64,000 nt of DNA from Allobosea sp. BK604 (GTDB taxonomy: Bacteria > Pseudomonadota > Alphaproteobacteria > Rhizobiales > Beijerinckiaceae). Shown in pieces: positions 17,018-25,291 of the stretch. How positions within the stretch are numbered: the stretch's first letter is position 1; each line of letters begins with the position of its first letter. The position numbers and the translations under genes were made by a program. The stretch covers positions 124,001 through 188,000 of the forward strand of contig NZ_SLZF01000007.1 in NCBI RefSeq assembly GCF_004341515.1. The letters are read 5' to 3'. The notes below the pieces were generated by a model that worked only from the letters and a program-made list of their open reading frames with translations, ran no database searches and was not told the origin of the DNA.

Positions 17018-17443
17018 ATGTCGGGCAATTTCAGGATCATGCACACGATGATCCGGGTCGGTGACCTGGATCGCTCGGTGGATTTCTATTCGAATCATTT
17101 CGGCATGAGCGTCGTGAAGAAGGTCGACGTCCCCGAAGCGAAATACACCAATGTCTTCATCGGCTACGGCAACGAGCACGACGATCCGATGATCGAGCTC
17201 ACCTATAATTATGGCGTGCCGGCCTATGAGCTCGGCACCGGCTTCGGCCATCTCGCCATCGGCGTGAAGGATATTTACGGCGTCTGCGAGAAGCTGCGCG
17301 CCGCCGGCGTGAAGATCGTGCGCGAGCCCGGCCCGCTGAAATTCGGCACCGTCCACATTGCCTTCATCGACGATCCCGACGGCTATCGCATCGAGCTGAT
17401 CGACATCGACACCGGCGAATACGCGCAGGGTGGCAAGGCCTGA
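17018..17443 (+). CDS. gloA: Glyoxalase I (lactoylglutathione lyase) family protein
   Basis: A 141-residue VOC-fold protein matching GloA in length and order. MHTMIRVGDLDRSVDFY holds the first metal His, MIELTYNYG the first Glu, GFGHLAIGVKDIY the second His, and PDGYRIELID the second Glu. All four metal ligands are present. GloA isomerises the methylglyoxal-glutathione hemithioacetal to S-lactoylglutathione. It is the first gene downstream of the IclR-type operator. In this setting it could detoxify methylglyoxal formed from triose or deal with an aldehyde made by the pathway. A glutathione-independent VOC enzyme acting on a pathway intermediate is also possible. Confidence 0.87.
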   Translation: MSGNFRIMHTMIRVGDLDRSVDFYSNHFGMSVVKKVDVPEAKYTNVFIGYGNEHDDPMIELTYNYGVPAYELGTGFGHLAIGVKDIYGVCEKLRAAGVKIVREPGPLKFGTVHIAFIDDPDGYRIELIDIDTGEYAQGGKA

Positions 17444-17581
17444 GACTGTCAGCCGGCGCTCGTCGCGCCGGCCCCGGCGACCATTCATCGATCGAAGACC
17501 GAGCCCGGACAGGCCGGAGCGCCTGCGCATCGCGGCGGGCTCCCCGCCTGCGGGCAGGCCGGACCATATGAGGACGAGACC

Positions 17582-18298
17582 ATGACGGCTTGCAGCCCGG
17601 AAACCATCGAACTCCTGAAGAAGGTGCCGACGGCGGCGATCACCGGCCTTCTGCTCAAGAAATACGGGCTGCGCATGCGGGCCATTCCCGGCATCAGCGC
17701 CATCGACCCGGCCAATTGCCGCTTCGTTGGCCCGGCCTTCACCCTGCGCTATGTGCCGATGCGCGAGGACCTCGCGCTCGCCATCGATATCGGCAACCCG
17801 GCCAATGCCATGCTGCAGGCGACGCAGCAGATTCCGGCCGGCTCCGTCTTCGTCATGGACATGTGCGGCAATGGCGCTGTCGGCGGCCTCGGCGACGTGC
17901 TGACCACTCGCATGCAAGTGCGCGGCGTCGTCGGCGTCGTCGCCGATGGCGGCATGCGCGATGTCGCAGAGATCCGTACCCTGGGCATGCCGACCTATTG
18001 CAAGGGCCCGGCCGCGCCGGCGAGCCCCTCGGCCCTGATCCCGATCGCGATCCAGCAGCCGATCGGCTGCGGCGGCGTGCTGATCTATCCCGGCGACATC
18101 ATCGTCGCCGACGAGGACGGCGTCGCCGTCATCCCGGTGCATCTGGCCGAGGAAGTGGCGAAGCAGGCGATCGAAAAGGAAGCGCTCGATGGCTGGGTTC
18201 GCGAGCGTGTCGCTGAAGGAGGCGACATTCTCGGTCTCTACCCGCCGAACGAGGCCAATCTCGAGAAGTTCAGGGCCTGGAAGGCGGGGCAGGGTTAA
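17582..18298 (+). CDS. RraA-family protein (HMG/CHA-aldolase-like fold)
   Basis: A 238-residue RraA/demethylmenaquinone-methyltransferase-like fold protein. The core VRGVVGVVADGGMRDVAEI carries the Gly-Gly-x-Arg-Asp metal and substrate motif of 4-hydroxy-4-methyl-2-oxoglutarate aldolases. GDIIVADEDGVAVIP is the conserved second motif. It is longer than E. coli RraA (161 residues), with a C-terminal helix after residue 190, as in the aldolase/decarboxylase subgroup. In a sugar-acid operon it more plausibly cleaves a 2-oxo-4-hydroxy acid than regulates RNase E. The next gene starts 28 bp downstream. Confidence 0.85.
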   Translation: MTACSPETIELLKKVPTAAITGLLLKKYGLRMRAIPGISAIDPANCRFVGPAFTLRYVPMREDLALAIDIGNPANAMLQATQQIPAGSVFVMDMCGNGAVGGLGDVLTTRMQVRGVVGVVADGGMRDVAEIRTLGMPTYCKGPAAPASPSALIPIAIQQPIGCGGVLIYPGDIIVADEDGVAVIPVHLAEEVAKQAIEKEALDGWVRERVAEGGDILGLYPPNEANLEKFRAWKAGQG

Positions 18299-18326
18299 AG
18301 AGCCCACCAGCCTTCAGGAGCAGAGC

Positions 18327-19310
18327 ATGCGCGTCCATATCCAGAACCATCAGAATGACGGCAATCCCCGTGCCACCCTCGAGCAGTGGCACGCGGCGGT
18401 GGCGCGCGCCGGCGAGAAGGGCAGGGGGCTGGAGATCAGCATCGGCCAGAGCGAGGCCGATTTCGCCGCTGCCATCGGCGAGGTCAACGCGCTGATCACC
18501 TCCTCGCGCGTCGTGCAGAACCTCCTGCCCGCAGCCGATGCGGCGAAGCTCGAGCTGATCTTCCTCACCCATGCTGGCGTCGACTCTCTGACCAAGGGCG
18601 ATTTCATTCCGCCGGGCGTGACCTTGCTCAACAATAGCGGCGCCCATGGCGCCAAGGCGGCCGAGTTTGCGCTGATGGCGGTGCTGATGCTCGCCAACCA
18701 TATGCCGCTCTTTGCCGATCAGCAGCGCGAGGAACTCTGGCAGCGCAAGCTCGCCTCGGCGCTCGACGGAAGGCGCGCCACCATCATCGGCATCGGCGCC
18801 ATCGGCGGCGCGATCGCGCAATGGCTGAAAGCCTTCGGCATGCATGTCACCGGGGTCCGGACCTCGGCCGAGCCGCACCCGCATTGCGACCGCGTCGTCG
18901 CCAATACCGGTCTCGACGCCGTCCTGCCGGAGACCGAGTTCCTGGTCATCGTCGCGCCCTCGACGCCGCAGACCTTCCAGATACTGAACCGGCACCGCAT
19001 CTCCCTGCTGCCGGCCCATGCCGGGGTGGTCAATATCGGCCGCGGCGAGCTCGTCGAGCAGGACGCCCTGCTCGATGCGCTCGATCAGGGCGCGCTCGCC
19101 GGGGCGGTGCTCGACGTCACCACGCCCGAGCCTGTCCCGCCCGGCCACCGGCTCTGGAAGACGCGCAATCTCATCCTCACCCCGCACATGTCGTCGGGCG
19201 ATCCGCTGACCTATATCCCGCGCAGCCTCGACATCTTCCTCGACAATATCGCCGCGCATCGCGCCGGACGGCCCCTGCCGAACCGGGTCGATCTCGCGCG
19301 CGGCTACTGA
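18327..19310 (+). CDS. D-2-hydroxyacid dehydrogenase (NAD(P)-dependent)
   Basis: A 327-residue D-isomer-specific 2-hydroxyacid dehydrogenase. The nucleotide motif is IIGIGAIGGAIAQWLKAFG at about residue 155. NIGRGELVEQDALLDAL carries the catalytic Arg region, DVTTPEPVPPGHRLW the Glu region, and LILTPHMSSGDP the catalytic His. AGGAG at 18316-18320 is 6 nt before the ATG at 18327, which fixes the start. It would reduce a 2-oxo acid or oxidise a D-2-hydroxy acid made in the pathway. It is 15 bp from the next gene and clearly in one operon with the RraA-like and AKR-fold genes. Confidence 0.92.
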   Translation: MRVHIQNHQNDGNPRATLEQWHAAVARAGEKGRGLEISIGQSEADFAAAIGEVNALITSSRVVQNLLPAADAAKLELIFLTHAGVDSLTKGDFIPPGVTLLNNSGAHGAKAAEFALMAVLMLANHMPLFADQQREELWQRKLASALDGRRATIIGIGAIGGAIAQWLKAFGMHVTGVRTSAEPHPHCDRVVANTGLDAVLPETEFLVIVAPSTPQTFQILNRHRISLLPAHAGVVNIGRGELVEQDALLDALDQGALAGAVLDVTTPEPVPPGHRLWKTRNLILTPHMSSGDPLTYIPRSLDIFLDNIAAHRAGRPLPNRVDLARGY

Positions 19311-19325
19311 ACAGGTCCTTCAGAG

Positions 19326-20279
19326 ATGCGTTTCATCCCCTTCGGCAAGACCGGCCTCGAGCTCTCGCAGATCGTGCTCGGCGGCCATGAATTCCTCAAG
19401 AGCGGCCTCTCGCGCGGCTTCAACGAGGATTTCGCCAGGGCGGTGACGCCGGGCTTCATCGCTCCCGATTTCGGCGGGCCGAAGCGGCTGGAGATCCTCA
19501 AGGCCGCCTATGATCTCGGCATCAACGTCTTCGACGTCACCATCGACTCGGAGAAGGAGGCGCTCGGCCGCAACTTAGCCGAGCTGCCGCCGCCCTATCC
19601 GGTCTATATCCAGACCCGGCCGGAGGGCATGTGCTACGGCTATGACGAGGGCAACCGCAAGATGCTCGATTACGGCCTGCTCAAGGCCGAGATCGAGCGC
19701 GGCCTCAGGCTGATCCGGCGCGAGACCGTCGACTTCCTCAACATCGGCCTGATCAACTGGTCGATCGACGGGACACCGGACTATATGGCGCGCCTCGCCA
19801 ACAATCTCGCCCGCCTGAAGCAGGACGGCCTGATCCGCTTCGCCGTCGCCGATTCCCACGCCGGCCAGCGGCTCTATCTCGCCGAGCTCGATTCCGGCGG
19901 CTTCGATGCGGTCAATCTCGATCTCAGCCTCGGCGAGTTCGACGGGCTGGACAAGGTTGTGCCCCGTGCCCGCGAGCTCGGCCTCGGCGTCATCACGCGC
20001 GAGGTCTTCTTCAAGGGCGAGCTCTTCACCATTGCCGAGAGCGTCGGCCTGACCGACCGCGGTGCAGTCGCCCGCACCGCGCTGGCTTGGCTCGGCCAGC
20101 AGGATGCCGACCTGATCATCCTCGGCGTCGACAATGCGGCGCAGCTGCGCGCCAACGCCGCGACGCTCGATGCCGGCTCCTCCGCCCTCGATCCCGAGCT
20201 GCAGGCCAGGATCGAAGCGAGCGAGGGCTTCAAAGCCTACAAGGACAAGCGCACCCAGATCTTCTTCGAAAGGCCGTGA
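19326..20279 (+). CDS. Aldo/keto reductase-fold protein with degenerate catalytic tetrad
   Basis: A 317-residue AKR-fold protein. MRFIPFGKTGLELSQIVLG at the N-terminus and the barrel order are those of COG0667/COG1453 aldo/keto reductases. The catalytic tetrad looks lost. Asp70 is kept, but the Tyr position (D70-V-T-I-D-S-E) holds no Tyr. The Lys position is Arg98 in IQTRPEG. The His position in DFLNIGLINW is Gly/Asn. Normal redox activity is therefore doubtful. It lies 15 bp after the dehydrogenase and about 240 bp before the ABC genes. It could be an isomerase, epimerase or other non-redox enzyme, or a binding protein. Confidence 0.8.
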   Translation: MRFIPFGKTGLELSQIVLGGHEFLKSGLSRGFNEDFARAVTPGFIAPDFGGPKRLEILKAAYDLGINVFDVTIDSEKEALGRNLAELPPPYPVYIQTRPEGMCYGYDEGNRKMLDYGLLKAEIERGLRLIRRETVDFLNIGLINWSIDGTPDYMARLANNLARLKQDGLIRFAVADSHAGQRLYLAELDSGGFDAVNLDLSLGEFDGLDKVVPRARELGLGVITREVFFKGELFTIAESVGLTDRGAVARTALAWLGQQDADLIILGVDNAAQLRANAATLDAGSSALDPELQARIEASEGFKAYKDKRTQIFFERP

Positions 20280-20382
20280 CGGCGAGGTCCGGAGCACGAA
20301 ATGCCAAGGTTTCATGCCCCTGACAGCCGCTTTTCGAACGGAAATCTTGACAGGATGCAGGCAACCCGTCACGATCACATCA

Positions 20383-20409
20383 GAACATATCTTGTTCAAA
20401 TAGGAACAA
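20383..20409. promoter_or_regulatory. Candidate IclR operator, site 2, before the ABC operon
   Basis: GAACATATCTTGTTC at 20383-20397 repeats the GAACA-N5-TGTTC pattern of 16898-16912 and is followed by the same AAATAGGAA. TTGTTC-AAATAG-GAACAA at 20392-20409 is a second overlapping inverted repeat. A TTGACA -35-like hexamer lies at 20347-20352. This places the binding-protein gene at 20516 under likely IclR control. Confidence 0.58.
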
Positions 20410-20515
20410 CTAGGGCTGTCTCGCCACAGGATGACCGGCCCGGACGAGCCGGTCCGAACGGGGGCGAGACCCGCAACCAGCCAATAAGAAACGATCAGAC
20501 AGGGAGGACGAGTAA

Positions 20516-21772
20516 GTGACGAAATCGACGTTCAAGGTCCGTCTGGCGACAGCCGCCGCGGCCCTCATGCTGAGCGCCTCCGCCCATGCGGGCGAGGTCA
20601 ACTGGTGGGTCTCCGAGCCCGGCCGCGCCAAGGCGCAGCAGCTCGCCGCCGAGTTCGAGAAGGAGAATCCCGGCATCACCATCAAGCTCCAGGCCAATCC
20701 CTATGGCGGCCTCGAGGGCAAGGTGATGATCGCGGTCAAGTCCGGCATCCCGCCGGATATCATCGAGGTCCAGAATTCCTGGATTCCGTCCTATCAGGCG
20801 ACCGGCGCGCTCGAGGATGTCGGCGCCACGATCGGCCAGAGCGTGCCGCTCTCCGATTTCGTCCCCGCCACGCTCGCGGCCTGCTCGGTCGACGGCAAGA
20901 TCTACGGCCTGCCCTTCCAGGCCGAGGCGCTGGCCATGCTCTATCGCAAGGACCTGTTCCGCGAGGCCAAGCTCGATCCCGAGAAGCCGCCCCAGACCTG
21001 GGACGAGATGATCGAGGTCTCGAAGAAGCTGACCTATACCGGCCCGAACGGCCAGCGCCGCTATGGCTACGGCATCGCCGGGGGCGGCGCCGAAGGCCAG
21101 GGCAACACGCTCTACCGCTCGCTGCCCTATATCTGGATGAATGGCGGCGACATCCTCTCCGCCGACATGAAGAAGTCGGTGCTGAGCTCGCCCGAGGCGG
21201 TCGCCGGCGTGAAATTCTACACCGACATGTACACCTCGCTGAAGGTCGCTCCGCCGTCGACGCTGGAGAATGGCGGCCTCGAGCTGCGCCGCCTGTTCAT
21301 GGCCGGCACCATCGCCATGTACCAGGGCACGCCGACCGAGCTGGAGCGCTTTGCGCAGGACGCGCCGAATCTCGACTATGGCGTCGCGATCATGCCGCAT
21401 CCCAAGGGCAAGCAGACCTCCGCCCTGCTCGGCGGCTGGGGCTTCATCGTGCCCAAGGCCGGCAAGAACAAGGCCGAGGCCATGAAGCTGCTGCAGTTCC
21501 TCGCCAAGCCCGAGCGGCTCGCGCTCTACACCCGCACCTTCCCGACCACGACGACGGCGATGAACCTGCCGCGCTTCGCCGATCCGAAGCTCGACGCGTT
21601 CAAGGAGATGCTGAAGCATGCCCGGCCGCAGCCGCCGATCGGCACCTGGCTGGAAATTTCCAGCGCCTACTACAAGAACATCCAGGAAGTCCTGATCGGC
21701 GGCGCCTCGCCGCAGGCGGCGATGGCCGCCGCCGACAAGGCGATCGAAGCCATCCTCAAGAAGGCGAACTGA
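20516..21772 (+). CDS. ABC transporter extracellular sugar-binding protein
   Basis: A 418-residue periplasmic binding protein of the COG1653 sugar family. It has a Sec signal peptide ending SASAHA (cleaved near residue 24), then GEVNWWVSEPGRAKAQQLA. GGWGFIVPKAGKNKAEA near residue 305 is the usual hinge-region motif. The start is a GTG at 20516, preceded by GGGAGG at about 20502-20507. It delivers substrate to the permeases at 21849 and 22810. It follows an IclR-type operator and is upstream of an acid-sugar dehydratase, so an oligosaccharide, sugar acid or glycoside is a reasonable ligand. No ATPase subunit is encoded nearby. Confidence 0.93.
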   Translation: MTKSTFKVRLATAAAALMLSASAHAGEVNWWVSEPGRAKAQQLAAEFEKENPGITIKLQANPYGGLEGKVMIAVKSGIPPDIIEVQNSWIPSYQATGALEDVGATIGQSVPLSDFVPATLAACSVDGKIYGLPFQAEALAMLYRKDLFREAKLDPEKPPQTWDEMIEVSKKLTYTGPNGQRRYGYGIAGGGAEGQGNTLYRSLPYIWMNGGDILSADMKKSVLSSPEAVAGVKFYTDMYTSLKVAPPSTLENGGLELRRLFMAGTIAMYQGTPTELERFAQDAPNLDYGVAIMPHPKGKQTSALLGGWGFIVPKAGKNKAEAMKLLQFLAKPERLALYTRTFPTTTTAMNLPRFADPKLDAFKEMLKHARPQPPIGTWLEISSAYYKNIQEVLIGGASPQAAMAAADKAIEAILKKAN

Positions 21773-21848
21773 ACGCCGTCATCCGCCCCGTCCCTGCCAC
21801 GGCATGGGCGGGGCGGCCTGACGCAGGCGGCCTCCGCGAGACCGAAAA

Positions 21849-22808
21849 ATGTCCGACGCAGCAACAGCCATGGTCCAGACAGAAGCCTCATCGAAAGCGC
21901 GCAGGGCGCAGCCGGAGGCCGCCGCGCCGCGCGGCCGCCTCGCGCGCTATCTCGCCGCCCACAAGGACGGGCCGACCTTCTTCATCCTGCCCGCCATCGC
22001 GTTGCTCGCGACCTTCATCATCTACCCGATCATCTCGACGCTGATCATGAGCGTCACCAATGGCAACGGCGTCTTCGTCGGCGCGCAGAACTATATCGAC
22101 ATCATCGAATCCGACCGCACGGCGCGGGCGACGATGAACACGGTCTATTTCGTCGGCGCCTCGATCATCCTGCAGCTCATCCTGGGCACCGCCGCCGGCA
22201 TCGTGCTGAACGAGCAGTTCCGCGGCCAGGCCATCGTGCGCGCCCTGACGCTGATCCCCTGGGTCATCCCCGGCATTGTCGGCGCCATGACCTGGGCCTG
22301 GATGTTCCACACCGATTACGGCGTCATCAACTATGTGCTCTCCTCCTGGGGGCTGATCGACGAGCCGGTGCGCTGGCTCACCAACCCGACCATCGTGCTG
22401 CCGGCGCTGACGGCGGTGAATGTCTGGAAGATGTTCCCCTTCGTCGCCATCATGGTGCTCGCCGGCCTGCAGTCGATCCCGGTCTCGCTCTACGAGGCGG
22501 CCAAGGTCGACGGCGCCACCTTCCGCGACGAGGTCATCTACATCACGCTGCCGCAGCTCAGGCCGATCCTGGCCTCGATCACGCTCCTCTTGATCATCGC
22601 CGGCGTGAACTCGATCACGATCATCTACGCCATGACCAAGGGCGGCCCGGCCGACCGCTCGCTGATCACCTCGATCCAGATCTTCGTCGAGGCGTTCCAG
22701 TACTTCAACTTCAACCAAGCCAGCGCGCTCTCGGTGCTGTTCTTCCTGGTCTCGACCCTGTTCATCGTCGCGCATATCTGGCTCGACGGCCGCCGGAAGG
22801 AGCGCTGA
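21849..22808 (+). CDS. ABC sugar transporter permease, MalF-like
   Basis: A 319-residue inner-membrane permease. It has a cytoplasmic N-terminal tail of about 40 residues rich in Ala/Arg, six hydrophobic segments, and the ATPase-docking EAA loop YEAAKVDGATFRDEVIYITL (about residues 217-236). NVWKMFPFVAIMVLAGLQ precedes it, as usual in CUT1 MalF-type subunits. It ends one base before the next permease start region (stop at 22808, next ATG at 22810), so translation is coupled. Partner of the binding protein at 20516. Confidence 0.92.
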   Translation: MSDAATAMVQTEASSKARRAQPEAAAPRGRLARYLAAHKDGPTFFILPAIALLATFIIYPIISTLIMSVTNGNGVFVGAQNYIDIIESDRTARATMNTVYFVGASIILQLILGTAAGIVLNEQFRGQAIVRALTLIPWVIPGIVGAMTWAWMFHTDYGVINYVLSSWGLIDEPVRWLTNPTIVLPALTAVNVWKMFPFVAIMVLAGLQSIPVSLYEAAKVDGATFRDEVIYITLPQLRPILASITLLLIIAGVNSITIIYAMTKGGPADRSLITSIQIFVEAFQYFNFNQASALSVLFFLVSTLFIVAHIWLDGRRKER

Positions 22809-22809
22809 C

Positions 22810-23631
22810 ATGAAAGCGCGCAGCCCCTGGGTCTACCTGCCGGTCCTCATCCTGCTGGCGATCACCGTGGTGCCGTTCTTCTGGATGATCGTCTCATCCT
22901 TCAAGAGCCTTGCCGAGCTCTACCACATCCCGATCACCTGGCTGCCGAAGCAGGCGACGCTCGCCAACTACCAGAAGGTGCTCTTCGACTCGAACGTGCC
23001 GCGCTATTTCTGGAACAGCACGATCGTCTCGCTCGGCTCGACCATCGTCGCGCTGATCTTCGCGACGCCGGCGGCCTACGGCTTCTCGCGCTTCGAGTTC
23101 AAGGGCCGCTCGGTCTGGCAGATGCTGATCCTGATGTCGCATCTGCTGCCTTCGGCGGCGCTGATCGTGCCGCTCTACATCTTCCTCGGCTATCTCAACC
23201 TGCTCAACACGCTGATCGGGCTGATCCTGGTCTATCTCGTGCTGACGCTGCCGCTCGCGATCTGGATGCTGACCGGCTACTTCAAGAGCATCCCGGTCGA
23301 GCTCGAGGAGGCCGCGATCATCGACGGTGCCTCGCGCTGGGTGATCCTGCTCAAGATCATGCTGCCGCTCTCGCTGCCGGGCATCGTCGTGATCTTCCTC
23401 TATTCCTTCGTCGCGACCTGGAACGAGTTCATCTTCGCACTCAGTTTCGCCAATGATTCCTCGGTGAAGACCCTGCCGATCGGCCTCGCCGAGTTCTCGA
23501 CCGAGTACGACACCGACTGGGGTGCGATCATGGCCGCGTCCGTGATCATGAGCCTGCCGATCGCGGCGATCTTCCTCGGCCTGCAGAAGGTCTTCGTCGG
23601 TGGCATGATGTCGGGCGCGACGAAGGGCTGA
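22810..23631 (+). CDS. ABC sugar transporter permease, MalG-like
   Basis: A 273-residue inner-membrane permease with the EAA loop ELEEAAIIDGASRWVILLKI, the preceding LTGYFKSIP, and the C-terminal LQKVFVGGMMSGATKG typical of MalG subunits. The short N-terminus starts directly at the first helix (WVYLPVLILLAITVVPFFW). It forms the second half of the channel with the 21849 permease. It is the last gene before a 371-bp repeat-rich gap. As in the first sugar operon, no ATPase gene follows. Confidence 0.92.
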   Translation: MKARSPWVYLPVLILLAITVVPFFWMIVSSFKSLAELYHIPITWLPKQATLANYQKVLFDSNVPRYFWNSTIVSLGSTIVALIFATPAAYGFSRFEFKGRSVWQMLILMSHLLPSAALIVPLYIFLGYLNLLNTLIGLILVYLVLTLPLAIWMLTGYFKSIPVELEEAAIIDGASRWVILLKIMLPLSLPGIVVIFLYSFVATWNEFIFALSFANDSSVKTLPIGLAEFSTEYDTDWGAIMAASVIMSLPIAAIFLGLQKVFVGGMMSGATKG

Positions 23632-24002
23632 GCGTCGTCCGATGTCGGTTCACCTCATGCTCGACCTTCGCCCCAGGGAGAGGGGAGCGCTTCTCCGGGG
23701 TGGGAGAGGGGCAGGGAGGAGGGCTCGCCCGCAACCGCAGGCCCTCCAGAGCCCGTCCCGTCATTGCGAGGAGCATAGCGACGAAGCAATCCAGGGGGAC
23801 GTAGAGCAAGGCCCCCTGGATTGCTTCGCTGCGCTCGCAATGACGGAGAGCTTGCCGCCCCAGTCGTTACGGCGGACGCCGCTCGCACCTTTCGGTAGCC
23901 ATAGTCCATCGCCCCACTCCTCTCCTATCCGGGAGAGGGGATCCCGCGCCTCATTTTGATACCGGCCGCCATGATCATCGCGGCCTCTCGGAGCAGCGTC
24001 AC
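23632..24002. other. 371-bp gene-free gap with repeats
   Basis: Holds palindromic repeat A copy 2 (23757-23846), flanked by CT- or AG-rich low-complexity tracts with GGGAGAGGGG and CCTCTCC motifs that can pair across the gap. The last 60 bp lead to the dehydratase start at 24003. I see no gene, no clear promoter and no terminator with a U-tract. Confidence 0.6.
23757..23846. repeat. Dispersed palindromic repeat, family A, copy 2
   Basis: Starts CCCGTCATTGCGAGGAGC and ends CGCTCGCAATGACGG, with inner AAGCAATCCAGGGGG and CCCCCTGGATTGCTTCG. It is the same family as 2900-2987 and 58129-58213. Confidence 0.85.
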
Positions 24003-25166
24003 ATGAAGATCTCCTCGATCACCCCCTGGATCGTGAAGGCCGAAGGCACCTTCTTCGGCGAGTTCCTCTTCGTCGAGGTCCAGACCGACGAGGGTGTCAC
24101 CGGCTGGGGCGAGGTCACGACCTCGACCCGCCTCGCCAACCGCACCGTCGCCTCCTCGCTGCGCCACCTGAACGAGCTGCTCGTCGGCGCCAACCCGCTC
24201 GATATCGAGAGCATCTGGAACCGCACCTATCGCAACTTCACCTATATGGGCAGCCGCGGCGCCGCCGCGCTTTGCCTCAGCGGCGTCGACATCGCGCTCT
24301 GGGACATCAAGGGCAAGGTTCTCGGCCAGCCGATCTACGAACTGCTCGGCGGCAAGGTCCGTGAGGACGTGCTGCTCTACACCCATCCCGACCAGAGCAA
24401 GTTCACCACCAGGGAGGGCGTGGTCGAGGAGATCATGGGCATCGTCAATTCAGGCCATACGGCGCTGAAATTCGACCCGTTCCCGCATCTCAACGGCCTG
24501 CAGATCCGTCGCAACGGCTATCTCGACGGCGAGCTCTCCCGCAAGGCGGAGCGCATCGCCGCCGAGCTGACCGCGCTGATCCGCGAGACGACCGGCCCGG
24601 ATATCGAGATCCTGATCGACGCCCATGGCCGCTTCAACGTGCCGACCGCGATCCGCCTCTGCAACACGCTGGAGGATGCCGGCCAGATCGACTGGTTTGA
24701 GGAGCCGGTGCCGCCGGAGAGCTATCACGCGCTGAAGCAGGTCCGCGAGAAGATCAACGTGCCGATCTCGGTCGGCGAGCGCCTGCACACGCGCTGGGAG
24801 TTCGTGCCCATCCTGGAGAAGGAGCTCGCCGACTACATCATGCCTGACGTCACCTGGACCGGCGGCATCAGCGAGCTGAAGAAGATCTCGACCATGGCCG
24901 AAGCCTATTACATCCCGGTCTCGCCGCATGACGCTTCGGGGCCGATCAACGTCGTCGCCGGCGGTCATGTCATGATCACCGTGCCGAATTTCTACCGCAT
25001 CGAGACCTCGATGCACGACCTCTCCTGCTACAACCGCTTCATCGAGACACCGCTCGACAATTCCGGCGGCAGCCTGAAGCTGACCACGAAGCCCGGCCTC
25101 GGCATCGAGATGGATATGGACTTCCTGCGCGGAAACATCATCGACGATTTCGGCCGGAAGGCTTGA
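24003..25166 (+). CDS. Mandelate racemase/muconate lactonizing family acid-sugar dehydratase
   Basis: A 387-residue enolase-superfamily protein. MKISSITPWIVKAEG begins the capping domain. The barrel carries the metal ligands Asp in IEILIDAHGRFNVP, Glu in DWFEEPVPPE and Glu in ISVGERLHTR, and a catalytic His in YIPVSPHDASGP. The Asp-x-His-Gly-Arg pattern is typical of the galactonate/mannonate dehydratase groups, which dehydrate aldonic acids to 2-keto-3-deoxy acids. It follows the IclR-controlled ABC importer and is likely the first catabolic step for the imported or oxidised sugar acid. The specific acid cannot be read from sequence. Confidence 0.88.
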   Translation: MKISSITPWIVKAEGTFFGEFLFVEVQTDEGVTGWGEVTTSTRLANRTVASSLRHLNELLVGANPLDIESIWNRTYRNFTYMGSRGAAALCLSGVDIALWDIKGKVLGQPIYELLGGKVREDVLLYTHPDQSKFTTREGVVEEIMGIVNSGHTALKFDPFPHLNGLQIRRNGYLDGELSRKAERIAAELTALIRETTGPDIEILIDAHGRFNVPTAIRLCNTLEDAGQIDWFEEPVPPESYHALKQVREKINVPISVGERLHTRWEFVPILEKELADYIMPDVTWTGGISELKKISTMAEAYYIPVSPHDASGPINVVAGGHVMITVPNFYRIETSMHDLSCYNRFIETPLDNSGGSLKLTTKPGLGIEMDMDFLRGNIIDDFGRKA

Positions 25167-25187
25167 GCGGCCGTCGGACGGCCTCTC

Positions 25188-25281
25188 CCGTCATGGTCGG
25201 GCTTGTCCCGACCATCCACGTTTTCCTTGATGCAGGGCGGAGTTCAAGACGCGGATGTTCGCCACGAGGGCGAGCATGACG
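25188..25281. repeat. Dispersed repeat, family C, copy 1
   Basis: Begins CGTCATGGTCGGGCTTGTCC with the inverted repeat GGTCGGG/CCCGACC, continues TTCCTTGATGCAGGGCGG, and ends GGCGAGCATGACG. A near-identical copy lies at 32634-32726, and the start of a third is at 63968-64000. It sits between the convergent dehydratase and SDR genes. Confidence 0.85.
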
Positions 25282-25291
25282 CCGCCGCCGC

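Noticed and set aside
16730..18307. Upstream extension of the IclR frame, giving a 792-residue protein
   Set aside because: The extension is antiparallel to gloA and the RraA-like gene and has no domain; the ATG at 16729 gives normal IclR length.
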